Below are positions 42,980 to 55,089 of a DNA stretch of 64,000 bases, in pieces. Made by a program: the position numbers and the translations under genes. The stretch is from positions 64,001 to 128,000 of the forward strand of contig JAQFVV010013301.1 in assembly GCA_028023455.1 (NCBI GenBank). Direction: 5' to 3'. This stretch comes from Epiperipatus broadwayi. Lineage: Eukaryota > Onychophora > Udeonychophora > Euonychophora > Peripatidae. How positions within the stretch are numbered: the first letter of the stretch is position 1; each line of letters opens with the position of its first letter. The notes beneath the pieces are model-generated. The model saw only the letters and a list, made by a program, of their open reading frames with translations. It did not search any database and had not been told where the DNA came from.

Positions 42980-44060
42980 TTAATACTGTTCTTTACAGTG
43001 ATAATAACACAAATCAATGGTATATTGATATATTGATCTTTCAATATTAATATTTCCTAAATCATTTATAAAAATCAGAAGACATAATGAACTAAATATA
43101 GGACCTTGATAGTTTCCATATACATTTTTTTTGCTTATTACTAAAAACACTTGATATTTTTAATATGACATATCTATTATTTAAATAATTTTCGAAAAAA
43201 AAGTAAGCTATTTTTCTGTAATTCCACAATTTTTTAAATAGTGAATCATTGTTTATGCTCAAAATTTAAAAAGAATATAGTTACATTTTTTAATCATTTA
43301 ATACACTATTAATTTTATCTGTAATATTCTCCATTAAAAAAGTTTTGTATCTTCTTTCTATGAATCCATATTGAATTTTATTAAAAACAGTTTTATCTAT
43401 TTTATAAAATTTATTTTTCTTTTATTTTAGCATTTGTAAAAAGAATGCTCTGTGGTTATCAAATTTATTTTATCACCAGCTTTAAAACTGTTTTTAAAAT
43501 AGATGCTTTTAATAATGCAGAAAATCGACTACTTATTATTATTCTATTAATCATGTAAATTATAATATCTGGTGGGATATCAATATTGTTTATGTCTACC
43601 ATTTTATCTCTCTCTCTGAATTTATATTAACTCTACATCCACTTATTTTTTCGTATATATCTTCTTGATTTATATTTGGCATAAATATTAAATGAGGGTG
43701 TTGACTATTATATTTTTTTAAAATATTAATATCATATTTAAATTTTTTTAGCTTGCTAATTCTTTCTGCAAAAATAGTATAAAAAATATTTGTTAGAAAA
43801 AAATTGTCATTTATATAAAAATATTTTTAAAATCTTCATCATTTATAGAATTTGATTTCCTTAGTAATATTTCAGTTAATTTTTTTATAAGTTTTTATTT
43901 TATAATTTTTCTTTTCGTTAAAAAAATTTATTACAAACAATCGTTTCCTGTTCTTTTAATAGAATTAACTTGATTTCTTAAAGCGTTATACTTAAGAAAC
44001 AAATCATGAGCGTGTTTAGTTTTTTTCATATTCCTTCCATATTTTTTGGTATTAATTATA
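42980..44060 (-). pseudogene. Jockey/CR1-like LINE reverse transcriptase, heavily decayed
   Basis: Reading down the minus strand: KKTKHAHDLFLKYNALRNQV (about 44,000, the linker before the RT), SGCRVNINSERDKMVDINNI, ILKTVLKAGDKI, NKIQYGFIERRYKTFLMEN, INSVLND, then GPIFSSLCLLIFINDLGN (about 43,060). The order and spacing match Jockey/CR1-type RTs: QYGFRxxxST, FLDFSKAFD, GVPQGSxLGPLLFxIYINDL. Catalytic residues are mostly gone and stops are frequent. No endonuclease part is seen. Confidence 0.65.
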
Positions 44061-45549
44061 AAATATCCAATTTACATTGAAAATAACAATAAAGATATTA
44101 ATTAATTAGTAGCAACAATATTAAACAATAAAAGTCTGATAAATACTCTACAATAAGTCAAACAGATTATTGCTTTTATATATATATATATATAATATTT
44201 CTGTAGTTAATAATTTCAAACCAATATACTACATGTAACATTATTTAAATTATAGCTTACACAAACACTCTCATATATATTGACGCGTTGAGGTTTATGT
44301 GAAAGTTGGAAAATGTTTAAAATAAAAAAATCAAAACAAAAGCTACATTATTATTGTTAAAAAAATTATTTAAAGTTTAGTTAATAGAGAATAGTAATTC
44401 ATATTGGATATGGATCAATAACATGGCAAAACGTGATATGTGTGTGTATTATAATAAATAAATAAAATCAATATTAAAATATTGTATTTAAAATTAATAT
44501 TTTTAACCAGTATCTAGAATAATTAATAACAGAATATGTTTGTTATTCTAGATTATTATTTATTTATTATCACGATTTATATACAGTATATATAAATATT
44601 TGTGTTATTTTATTTATATAAATTAAGTAAAGTAATATTTATTAAGGCTATAACCTTAAGACTATAGACCCTTAAGACTATACACCTATAGATAAAATAT
44701 TACTTTAAGACTATGCCTTTATAAATATAATTATTATAAATTAACTAAGTTATAAGAACAAAAAAACTTAAGTTGGAAAAACTAGTAATATTTAGTAGAA
44801 TTATCGCCTGCTAGGTAAAAGAGCTCATTTTTTGGGAAAAAAATAAAGAAGAATACAAATAACAGAAAAACATGTATTTTAAATCTCCTTTTTAAAAACT
44901 GAGCCACCATAATAATCATCTATTTTAAGTAATCAAAATCAAAAGCATGAATTGCTAGTGAATAAGTAAAAGAAACGAATTTGTCCCATTTCCTAGAATA
45001 TTGGATGAAGGAATTAATATGAAATAATAGAATTATGTAATGCAACTCTCCCTTCAAAATTAAAAATCTAACCTGGAAAAGTATTATGATAAATTTCTCA
45101 TATCCGACATGGAATATCATAATTTACAATAATTCTTATCAATAAGGAAACACGAAAAAAATATTGTTTAAAAAAAACAAAGTCGAACATTTAAAGCTAA
45201 TTTTACTACCAATGAATCTAATCAGCTATTATTGTATCAGCTTCAACAGATCACTGTTCACCCGAAGATAAGGGCAATTAGTAATTTATTCTGAATTACA
45301 CTATCCAAAGCGAATATAAAAATGTTAATCTTATTGTTTTTAATTAAAAAATATAATTCCCTGAAGCTTTAATTTTAAAGCAGTTTTAATAACACTTGTA
45401 TCTAGTAAGTATTAATAGTAAAAAATGAATGAATTAATACTTAATATGCATATGCAAATTAATTATAAAAATGATTGTTTTCGTTAATGTTAATTTTTAT
45501 TTATATGGTTAACATATAAAACTTTTAATCACTAAACACAATTATAATA
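44061..45549. other. AT-rich spacer with a possible snap-back remnant
   Basis: At about 44,625-44,705, GTAATATTTATTAAGGCTATAACC resembles the family 2 snap-back arm (see 11,468), followed by partial inverted returns; it is too degraded for a firm call. A small inverted repeat TCTAGAATAA...TTATTCTAGA lies at 44,514-44,555. No gene. Confidence 0.35.
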
Positions 45550-45952
45550 TTAATTTTGGTAAAACTGACTTTTAGCGACCACAACTATTTCACTATCTAT
45601 TTTTAAAAATTGAACTACACCCGGGTCTCATTTTATGCAGATTTATTTAATGCAATTTTGAAGTTATGCGATTCATGTTTCTTCTTAATATCTTTGTATG
45701 TGCTTTTCTTTTATGCGATAAAAATTATTAGATCATCAATTGAGCTCTGATAATGAACTATTACTTTAACTATTATAAATTTCATGCACTCATGTCATAT
45801 TTAAAGTAATAGCACATTATCAAAATTCGACTTCCATCTAATAATTTCAATATTTTCATCACTTTATAATAGTACTGTAATAGATTTTATGCAATAAAAA
45901 AGTTCATAATTCACTTTTTAAAATCAGGATTTCTCCATTTTATATACACACA

Positions 45953-46247
45953 TTAAATTTTACAAGATTATAATGTAAAACTGTTCAAATGTTATAAATG
46001 CCTATACAATGTATGTTGTTGTTTTTGCATTTTAAATCACATTCTATTTTTGCTTTTTAAAAAAAGAGTACATAATCAATTAATCATTTAGTGTCCTCAT
46101 GTAATAAATTTTACAAGAATATAATGTAAATATGTTCAAAGGTTAAAGATGCCTATACAATGTATGTTGTTATTTTTGCATTTTAAATCGCAATATATTT
46201 TTACTTTTTATAAAAAGAGTACATAATCAATTAATCATTTAGTGTCG
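45953..46247. repeat. Tandem duplication, period about 151 bp
   Basis: Two direct copies share AAATTTTACAAGA, GCCTATACAATGTATGTTGTT-type sequence and CATAATCAATTAATCATTTA, ending at AGTGTC. The single-copy version is present in the sister element at 41.4 kb, so the duplication arose in this copy or its lineage. Confidence 0.8.
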
Positions 46248-46274
46248 ACAAGTTTATTTTTAAAAGTTGAGTAA

Positions 46275-46494
46275 CAACGGTGGGCACAATTAAATTTGAC
46301 AATTAAAATGATGATTTTTAATTGTAATTAACAATTTAAAAATTATGTAATGTGATCGGAAATTAAGGTGATGTGAAATGATGGAATTTGATTTTTAAAT
46401 GGAATTGAAAATTAAAAAATTAAAGACAAAAATTAGAATTTAATTTTTAATTGTTAGTTTTAAATAAATTTTTCCCAACAGTGGTGAGTTGATG
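46275..46494. mobile_element. hAT-like MITE (tentative)
   Basis: The ends CAACGGTGGGCACAATTAAA and TTTTTCCCAACAGTG are imperfect inverted repeats resembling hAT-type ends (GGTGGGCA / TGCCCAAC). The inside is low-complexity AATT-rich DNA with no coding. The sister TA-target element lacks this segment. I could not read a clean 8-bp duplication. Confidence 0.4.
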
Positions 46495-47189
46495 TCTTTT
46501 TATTATCGTAAGACTAAGTTCTTATTTTTATTTTAAACTTATAGTTTACTCTAACGGAGAGAAAAAACCCCCAAGAAAATGATTTTTTTATAAACAAAAA
46601 TTTCAATTTTAGATCGCTTAGTGAAAGGGGAAGGATCAACAGTGATTGGAAAATGTTTTAGTTGTATTTCCTCTTGACTTTGTTTAAGGAGAAGCTACAT
46701 TACCTCACATCACATCACATCATGATGAATCTGATGTCTTAAATAGCAATAATGATTAAAATACTGTACATGTATGAAAAAAAATGTAAATTATGCATAA
46801 AAATATATTGTTTTGAATAAAATTAAATACTGTAGTTAATAAAAAAAGTTTGTCTTGTATCAATTTTATTCAAATTTGAAATTTTTTATTAATCATATTT
46901 TATTTTTTATTTTTTTTATGTGAATTTTAAAGTAATTTTACATTGTTGCTTTACTTTTATGCTATTTTTGGAAAAGTACAGTACATATTCCCCATTTTTT
47001 CAAGGTAAGTAAAATCTATTTTTGTGCGATTTCTTTTGTGTGTGTTTTCTGAGGAACCTATCTACCACATAAAATGAGACCCAGGTGTATATTTTTTTTC
47101 ATACTATGTAATTGTAAAGTATATCTAACTATAAATGTATTTCTTATATGAAGGTTAATAAGAATTTTTTTAAAAAAATTTACATTTTT

Positions 47190-47830
47190 ATCCATAGTTG
47201 TGAGCTATGCACACAAGAAAATTTCCAAAAATGGTGGCACCTTTGTGCATATCCCTAAATGCAAATTCCTGCAGGTAGGATAAAAACAAAGCTCTGCTGG
47301 TATCAAATTGGTATTTTAGCTTATAATTTGCTCTCATCCACATATTTTCCACATTATTAGTGAGAATAAGTTTGTTGTCTGGATCAACAAAGTTTTCTTG
47401 GTGGATGAAAACAAAGTGAAGCTATATAGCACTATCTAGACCACTTATATTACTATATGCACACCAGCCATCAGTGATTATATGTGTACCAGGTAAAATG
47501 TGTTGCTGTATGAGAAGTTCCAGAGTGGCAGCTGATTTATCTTCAATTTCTATTAAAAACACTTTTTTGACCCTCTCTCTATGCCACTGAAAACCCAGTG
47601 GCCTTCTCTCATTGCCCCTCTATGGTGTTTTCAGTAAAAGAAATATGACTCTTCGATCTACACTATCCATGGTTCACCATTGACATCAAATCCTCTGACA
47701 AGTGCTGGATTTCTGTCAAAATATGTAGCACATTCTCCTCAGCAAAAATCACACAAGTCTATGACCAATCATTCGTTAACTTCAGTCTCACAAACAATAA
47801 AGTGCATTGGCAATTTATTTTAAGTTTTTC
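47190..47830 (-). pseudogene. Merlin transposase (DDE domain), pseudogenised
   Basis: Down the minus strand the translation with stops and shifts gives EENVLHILTEIQHLSEDL, GEPWIVxIEESYFF, HHRGAMREGHWVFSGIERGS, KKCFLIEIEDKSAATLELL, IQQHILPGTHIITDGW, ENFVDPDN and NNVENMWMRANYK. This follows the ISXO2/Merlin DDE fold: VEIDES (here V-stop-IEES, first Asp changed to Glu), IITDGW with the second acid and VENMW with the third. The N-terminal zinc-binding part is not recognisable. The enzyme would cut at the GG ends of its own element. Confidence 0.85.
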
Positions 47831-48135
47831 CACATGTGAACGTTAATATTTAATAGTTTTTGTTTTTTAAAAAAAAATTTAATGGTTTATAACCTAGCTC
47901 AAAATTACACACAAAATTGTTAAGTTTTTTAATTTTTTTTTTATTAACCTTCACGTAAAAAATGCATTTATAGGTAGATATACTTTACAATTACATAGTA
48001 TGAATAAAATAGAGTTCAATTTTTAAAAAATAAATGCAAATTCCTGCACATAGGATTAAAATAAAATATAGTTCAATTTTTTAAAATAGAGGGTAAAAAG
48101 TTATGGCCGCTAAAAGTCAGTTTTACCTTAATTTT

Positions 48136-49330
48136 AATATATTTTAAAGAGATAAAACTTGAAGCAGATTAGAGATATATTTTTAATCTTTATTGTCAAT
48201 TCTTTCTGAGAAATATACTTCTACTTTGATTTCATCAATATAAGATAACTCAAAGATATGTAACTGGAAGTGAAGCAGAAATATATATGTATTTCAAATC
48301 TTTATTATACAGGAAGAATTAAATATTATTAATTCATAATGTGATATATTTATGCTATGCTTCACAAATATAATATCCAATAAAAAATACTATTTAAAAT
48401 GTAAATTATATATATATATATATAATTATTTTAAATTATGTTATAAAAATAAATGTTAATAAAATGTTATGAAATACTAGTTCATAATAATCTATCAATT
48501 TAATTGTTTAAAATACGTAAAATATTAATTTTAAAATTATAATTTATTATGGAAAGTAGAGTATATTTATTAATTTACTGTATTTCTTATTTTTATTTTA
48601 TTTAGTGTATTAATTATGGTTATCATAATGATTATTTTATATAATAAAATTCTTATTATCATTTACCATGGTGTTTTTGATCTCTAAATTTATTTGGTTT
48701 TTTATTTTATTTTGTGAGTTAATGCAAAACATATCATTGATGGATATTGCATTTGGGTTTGTTATATTTATTTATTATGTTACTCTTACTTTAATATCCT
48801 AATATTGACTTGGAAGCATTCATTTCTTGTGCATGCATATATTACAGGCCATAAAGTCACTGTAACTGGATTGATGTGGTATTCACCTGATTGTTTAATA
48901 AACATTTATTTTTTATGGTGCTCACACTTATCAGTAACAAATTATAAATGTTTGCAAGTAAGTTAGATTATATACAATCATACTGTCAAGCCTCATTTAC
49001 CTTATCTTTATTTATTTATATCACTATAATTTTTGGCTTGTTCAGATCATGGGCGTGATGATAATTTACTGTCCAGAGATACTTATTTAATCTGTTACAT
49101 ATATATATATATTCTCTGAAATGAAATATAATCAATTTATAGGACAACTATATATTTAAATAATAAATAATAAATTTATTAACATCTAATCGATTTTCAT
49201 TCAAAAAATGAACCTTGTCAAGATATTATAGCAATTCAAAAAATTCATGTGATTTACATATTATCTTAACACACCATCTACTCGTCAAACTTAACTATAA
49301 AAATGTTTTTATATTTTCCAATTTTTATTT
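48136..49330. other. AT-rich spacer
   Basis: Short (TA)n at 48,407 and 49,098. No gene or repeat family recognised. Confidence 0.5.
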
Positions 49331-50220
49331 AATGACCATATTCCTCCTAACTTTATTGACCCTTTTACTAAAATCATACATTTCTCTTTATTTTCTTGTA
49401 TATTGTATATACAATGATTCATATACTTTTCTTTCTTTATAATTTTTACAATATTTGAGAACTTCAATACTTTCTTTACAATTCATACTGTGTTGTTTCT
49501 AAAAAATGGCAAATGGTCCCTAAATTTAATATCTTTCCTATTTATTGTTCTGTCATGCTCTTTATCCCTTTATATCTTACTTTTTGCTGACTGACCTATG
49601 TATATCATCTTGCATCTTTTAAAAATAATTTTATAAATTATTCCTATCTTATCATTCTTATCATTCCTTATTTTAGAATTACTTACTAGTTTTTTTAAAG
49701 ATTTACTATTTTACCATCCAATACCTATATTACAATTCATTTTTTCTTTTCTATCATTTAGAATTTTATATATGTCCTTGGAATATAGAATAAAAATCCA
49801 TTTCTTATTTTTTCTTTCATTTTTATTGTTAACTTTTTTATATCTATTATTATTTCTTAAAATATTTCTTACAACCATACTATTATATCCATATTCAATG
49901 TATTTTTGGATTTTCAATTTTCACTCCATTGCATCCTTATCATTTAATGTAAGCCTGTCATTTTTTCTTTTATTCCTATTAGTACCCCATTTTTTGACAC
50001 CAAGGTTGATAAGATTTTGGATGTATCATTCCTCTAATATTTTTATTCTTTATGTAGTGCTTTATTTTAATTTTTTCATTTTCATTCTTTTCTATTAATA
50101 AATCTAAATATTTTATTCCTTCCTTATTATTTTCTATAGTAAATTTAATATTAAACATATTTTTATTATCATCTTGTATGTTAGTGTAACTTTATCTTCA
50201 ATTGGTTTATATCAGAGTAA
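49330..50220 (-). pseudogene. Second Penelope-like lineage: RT end, linker and GIY-YIG, decayed
   Basis: Minus-strand order: MFNIKFTIENNKEGIKYLDL (about 50,160), IHPKSYQPWC, KIQKYIEYGYNSMVVRNILR (start of the open piece at 49,711-49,917), KKWIFILYSKDIYKILND, then KIGIIYKIIFKRCKMIYIGQ at about 49,600 and KEHDRTINRKDIKFRDHLPF. This is the usual PLE succession of RT thumb, linker and GIY-YIG nuclease. Frames shift several times. Sequence differs strongly from the 8.4- and 59-kb copies, so this is a separate PLE lineage. Confidence 0.7.
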
Positions 50221-50798
50221 AAAGTATGTTTCAGTATTTGTAAAAAAAAAAAAAATATTTCCTTTTTGAAAATTTCATCGGATTTCAAGGACATTTTAGA
50301 GAAGAATGTTTTTCACTAAAGGTGTCCAAACCTGACAAGAATATGAATTTAAACTTTGTGTTGTTAAAAATATTTGATTAGTTAATAAAAACCTGATGAA
50401 AAGTAAATCTGCTATCTACTATAATTAAATATAAAACATGAATATAATGATACTTCAAAATTTATGTGTTCTCATACTGTTATATTAATAACAATATCCA
50501 ATCCTGACATTGGTTTCATTTTACTTCTTTTGGTATAGTACAATAATGAAGTTTAATAAACAAGAGATATAATGATGGCACACTTGAAGCTGTATAAAGT
50601 AATTAAGGAACATATTTTTTTCAGGCTAAATTAGAAAGCTTTTTGAACAAAATTCTTTTGAGTTGTTTTTTTTACTAAATTATTAAAATACTTCAACTAT
50701 GTCTATATAATCAACATGAGACTTTTGAAATTAGGATATTTTTGATTAACTATATTACAATTTTGTTTTGTAAATTATTAAAAGATTTATCATCATAA
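50221..50798. other. AT-rich spacer
   Basis: Nothing recognised. Confidence 0.5.
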
Positions 50799-51380
50799 GA
50801 AGTTTCGGTTGTCATCTGATCCTTCATGTCAGCCGCTAGAGGCGCGATTTCTAGCTAAATTTTTAGAAATATGCCATTTCCACAGCCGCACCCAAGCCTT
50901 TAAGCATTCTTTATAAAATAAATCCTAGAAAGATTGTTATCTTGGAATTAAGTCTTCTTTCTATGTTAAAAGGTAGACTGTTAACTCGGAGTTAAGTCTT
51001 CTTTCTATGATAAAATCTAAAGAGAATGTTAACTCGGCTTAGCGGCTAATGGTGTGGCTTTTTCCGATGCTAAAAGCAGAGGAAAATGCTGTAGTTGTTT
51101 GTGTCATGCACTATATTGTAATGCTGTGTTATGTATTTGATGTAACAATATCGTACGAAGGTGTGTTAATTTGATTGTGTCAAAATTATTTAAATTTTCA
51201 TTGGTGCCTTTTTTTAAAGATGAATTGATGTACTGTTACATTTTAACAATTTTAACAGTATCGTGATTGTTCCTCATAAATTTGTATTCCTCCTAAATTT
51301 TCGATTGCAGTGGGTTAGCGTAATATTTTAAAGATCACGCTTTGAGCCATGTTTTAGTGAGAAATTTTCTGAGACAAAAA

Positions 51381-51718
51381 GTATGGCAAATTCGAAAACA
51401 GAAAATATGAAAAGATGGGAATTGCCAGACACGGAAGCCAGTGCTGTAACATTTCTACAGCAGAAAACATCCTGTTGAAAAAAAAGATGTTTGTGTGGTG
51501 AATGTATGAGGCTTGAGGTCCATAAAGATCTTTGGACTTTAATTTGTAAGTCTCGTTCTTGCCGAAAGAAATGTGCACTTCGAAAAGGCAGCTGGTTTGA
51601 GGGATTTCAAATGCTATTCATCAAGTTTTTACATTTGCTGCATTACCGGAGCCATGATGAGTTGACTGTACAGCATGTCATTAATGATATTAAAATGTTT
51701 ACCAGTAAATATTATTAA
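51381..51718 (+). pseudogene. Merlin transposase N-terminal fragment
   Basis: The open piece at 51,491-51,718 has CGECMRL, LWTLICKSRSCRKKCALRKG and SWFEGFQMLFIKFLHLLHY. This matches the Merlin/ISXO2 N-terminus: a Cys-rich zinc-binding region, W-x-C-xx-xxCRxxxSxRxGSxFExS, then a hydrophobic helix. A possible start lies at 51,381 (MANSKTENMKRWELP) but a stop comes before the Cys region. The DDE domain is missing; the sequence stops at IKMFTSKYY and the tandem array begins. The element is therefore non-autonomous. Confidence 0.65.
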
Positions 51719-53150
51719 CCAAATTGATAAATAAAGTAACATAACATACACACACAAAAATTGTTGTTAACCAAAAAATGTAAATTATTATTTAAAAATA
51801 CACAAAAACACCCCTCCCACTAATTGTTGTCAATCAAATGTAAACAAATTAAAGTAACGAAAATTATTATTTAAAGATCCATACCCCCCCCCCATTGTTT
51901 CTTTAATTTTGTCACTTAAATTTTTAAAAACAGCATTACTATTTAAACACAACCCAAAATACTATTTAAACGTACACCAAAAAAAGAGCCGTTCTTGTCA
52001 ATAATAATGAAATTAAGAACTATTATTGTCCCATTGTCAAAAATATTAGGTTTTTGGGAAACCAAAACAATAATTTATAAACGAAAAAAAGTCAATCGGT
52101 TGTCAATCAAATGTAATAAATAAAAGTAAGTTCAATTTTGATTTAAACATACACACAAAAAACAACCCCTTTCTCCAAATAATTGTTGTCAGCAAACAAA
52201 TGTAAAATAAAATAAGGTAAATTAGTATTTAATCATCATCCAAAAGCACCCACCCCTCTCACTAATTATTGTCAGCAATCAAATGTACACCACCACTAAA
52301 AGTAACGTAAACTACTATTCTTTAAATGGTTACATCCCTTTCCCCAATAATTGTTGTCTACAATCGTACATACAAAAAGACACCCCTCCCAATTATTAGT
52401 ATCGGCAATCAAATGTAAACCAATCAAAGTAAGACCGTAACTTAAAACTACTATTCTTTAAATGGTTAACCCACCCTTTCACCCAATAAGTGTTGTCTAC
52501 AACCGTACACACAAAAAACACCCCTCCCAATAATTAGTGTCAATCAAATGTAAACCAATCAAAGTAAGACAGTAACTTATTATTTAAACGTAACCCAAAT
52601 TACTATTTGAAACTACACAAAAAACAACCTTTTGTCAATAAAAATTAAACAAACAACAACTATTATTGTCCCATTGTCAAAAATATTTATTCGTAGAAAC
52701 AAAAATCATAATTTATAAATGAAAGGAAGTCATATTGGTCATCAATCAAATGTAAACCGATAAAAGTAACGGTTTTAATTTTTATGTAAACATACACACA
52801 CGCGAAAAAAAAAAACCAACACTTCTCCCAATAATTGTTGTCGGAAATCAAATGTAAACCTATCAAAGTAACGTCAATTATTATTTAAAGGTCCATCCAA
52901 AAAAACCCATTCTCTCTTAAATTTTGGCAATCCAATTTTACAAAAACAGTAATACTATTTAAAAAAAACACAAATTACTATTTGAACACACACCAAAAAA
53001 AGACTCTCTTGTCAATAAAAATTAAAAAAAAACAACAACTATTATTATACCATCATCAAAAATATTATTTGGGAAAAATAATTCAGAAATGAAAGAAATT
53101 AAACTTTGTAAACAAACAAACAAACAAACAAAAAAAAATCAATATTAATA
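51719..53150. repeat. Degenerate minisatellite inside the Merlin element
   Basis: Recurring blocks contain AATTGTTGTC, ATCAAATGTAAAC, AAAGTAACG, TATTATTTAAA and C-rich runs such as CACCCCTCCCA, at spacings of very roughly 100-120 bp. Units differ by indels. Two longer higher-order segments (about 51,900-52,130 and 52,560-52,780) repeat as blocks. Not coding. Confidence 0.75.
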
Positions 53151-53248
53151 GAGAATCGCTGGCCCGGGAACATTATATTAATGTGTTTTTGATTAGAAAT
53201 CGTGCCTCTAGCGGCTGACATGAAGGATCAGATGACAACCGAAGTTTC

Positions 53249-55080
53249 TTTACATTTATAATTAATGAATTTTTTTTACTATGCTGCAAATAATTATTTG
53301 AAAACAAATTATTATTTATATTTGAAGTATTCTTTGTAAATTTAGAAAAATCTCATAATTTTTATCATTTAGTAAAGTAAAATTTTATGTAAATGAGTAA
53401 TGAATTTTAATGTTTGTTTTTACCTGGTGTTTTAAAAGTAATAAAGATACAGATATCTGTATTAATTGTTCTGGTATATTTTTAATCTAATGCTTGAATA
53501 TCCTAGCACCTCACTGATAATTCCAGTAGCAGAAACCAGTCTGGGTCTGGGAATATTCTCAAAGCTTGTTAAGAGCTTATTTAGTGAGCTCCATATATAA
53601 CAATTGTAATAATAAATAATCATAACCCCTAAATATCTATAATTGCAAGGCTGAACTAACTACCTCCCACTGAGTTATGAAATGGAAAGACAGAATCATT
53701 CTATCTTTTTATTGTTTTTTGATGCTTTATAATTTAATAATTTTTGAAGCAATTATTTTTTTTTATCCACCACTTTTGTGATATTCGAAATTGGCATGAC
53801 TTCTATTACAATACAATATCCCAATTTCTGCCACTTATTGTTGCAAAATTTATTCATATTCAAATAAATTTAAGTAATAAATTTAAATTTATTTATTTTT
53901 TTAAAAGAATATTTCTTAATAAGTTACATTAAGTTATGCTAATAAATGACATTTAATTTTTAAATATTTAGTGATATAATTACAGATTCATATTTGGGTA
54001 TTTTTGTTCATTTGTAAAAAAATTCTAAATCTGAAAAGGAATTTAAATGCAGATTCTTGGATTAATGATAATATACCTATATACATAAAGAAGACCTTTT
54101 GATGATGATTTTGCATTTAAAAGATTGAAATGTATTTTTAAAAAATTGTTTATTGTATGATATAATAAAACTCTGATTTGCCACAAAAAAAATATTTTGA
54201 AAGTATTGTATCTTAATTTTTTTAATTTATTATTTATTTATTAAAATTACTTTCCTATATCTATGCATAGAAAATAAAGAATTTGAAAGTTTTGCATTTT
54301 AACTATTTTATTTATTTTCTATTTATTATTTATTAAAATTTCTTTTCTATATATATAACTTTCTTTTTCTTTTGTTATCATATACGCTTGATTAAAATTA
54401 TTTTGCAAGTAATTATTTACTATATATGTATATATTATTATCGATTAGATAAATTTACCTGCTTATCAAGAAATATCGTGACTAAAGAATAAAACATTCA
54501 AGAAGAATGGTTCTAACGTGTGAAAAAGATTACCACGTTTGTTTTCGTTTTTTTTTTTTTTTTTTGCTAAACTATTTTAAAAAATAATACTGTGTATAAA
54601 AAAAAATTTACCTGTTAAAGAATTAATCTTATATGTTTAATATATCAAGCGTAGAAAAAATGTAATTTTTTATAAATTATTTATTAACTTAAATATTAAA
54701 AAAAATATCCATGGCAATGATAATCATTTGAAATAGCGATTTATTTACTGAATTACATATATAAAATATTTAAATATACTCTACGAGATTATAAATATCT
54801 ATGTGATATGAGATATGATTATATATATATATATCTGTGGTTGGCTATTTAATTATGTAGTACGAGTTATTATTATATTTACCCAATGTGTGCTTGTGAA
54901 AAGATGCTTCTCTTTCTCTAAAGTGCTTGCAGCCCTATCTCTGAATCAACGCATGTGTTACATAATGTCATAATTCAGCTATTCGTCATAAAAATTCTAA
55001 AGTTGTAATATATCTGGATCACAAATTATGGCATAAAATATGACAATCATTGCTCAATAGTACATTTTGTTTTAAATTGG
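53249..55080. other. AT-rich spacer
   Basis: No gene or repeat family recognised. Confidence 0.5.
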
Positions 55081-55089
55081 AAAAACTAT

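Larger units (their letters stand above)
45618..47087. mobile_element. TA-target transposon, copy 2, nested in Merlin
   Basis: Ends CACCCGGGTCTC and GAGACCCAGGTG with flanking TA (45,616-45,617; 47,088-47,089). Similar to 41,410-42,264 along the terminal parts, including TTTGAAGTTATGCGATTC and the internal palindrome, but longer (1,470 bp). The extra length comes from a 151-bp tandem duplication (about 45,953-46,247) and a nested hAT-like MITE. The opposite inverted repeat of the host Merlin reads TTGAACTATATTTT, so it shows the site before insertion. Confidence 0.85.
45558..48127 (-). mobile_element. Merlin DNA transposon carrying a nested element
   Basis: Both ends read GGTAAAACTGACTTTTAGCG inward, followed by inverted similarity over about 125 bp in total. 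An exact 8-bp duplication TTAATTTT flanks the element (45,550-45,557; 48,128-48,135). GG ends and 8-bp duplications are the Merlin habit. The left inverted repeat is interrupted at 45,616 by a TA-target element of 1.47 kb; without it the Merlin is about 1.1 kb. The transposase remnant lies at 47,190-47,830 on the minus strand. Confidence 0.9.
50807..53240 (+). mobile_element. Merlin-type transposon with internal minisatellite, copy 1
   Basis: The element starts GGTTGTCATCTGATCCTTCA and ends with its inverted copy; the inverted similarity runs about 50 bp with one mismatch (GGCGCG / CGTGCC). Exact 8-bp duplications GAAGTTTC lie at 50,799-50,806 and 53,241-53,248. Inside are two subterminal direct repeats (about 50,940-51,050, sharing TTAAGTCTTCTTTCTATG), a transposase N-terminal fragment and a 1.4-kb degenerate tandem array. 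A relative in opposite orientation occupies 62,055-63,811. Confidence 0.9.

Noticed and set aside
47099-48003. Separate small element with 60-bp inverted repeats
   Set aside because: The repeats are the inner part of the long Merlin inverted repeats; they only look separate because a TA-target element interrupts the left one.
49215-49442. 75- and 108-codon plus-strand frames (also 49,772-50,098)
   Set aside because: Hydrophobic background from AT-rich DNA opposite the PLE remnant; no motif.
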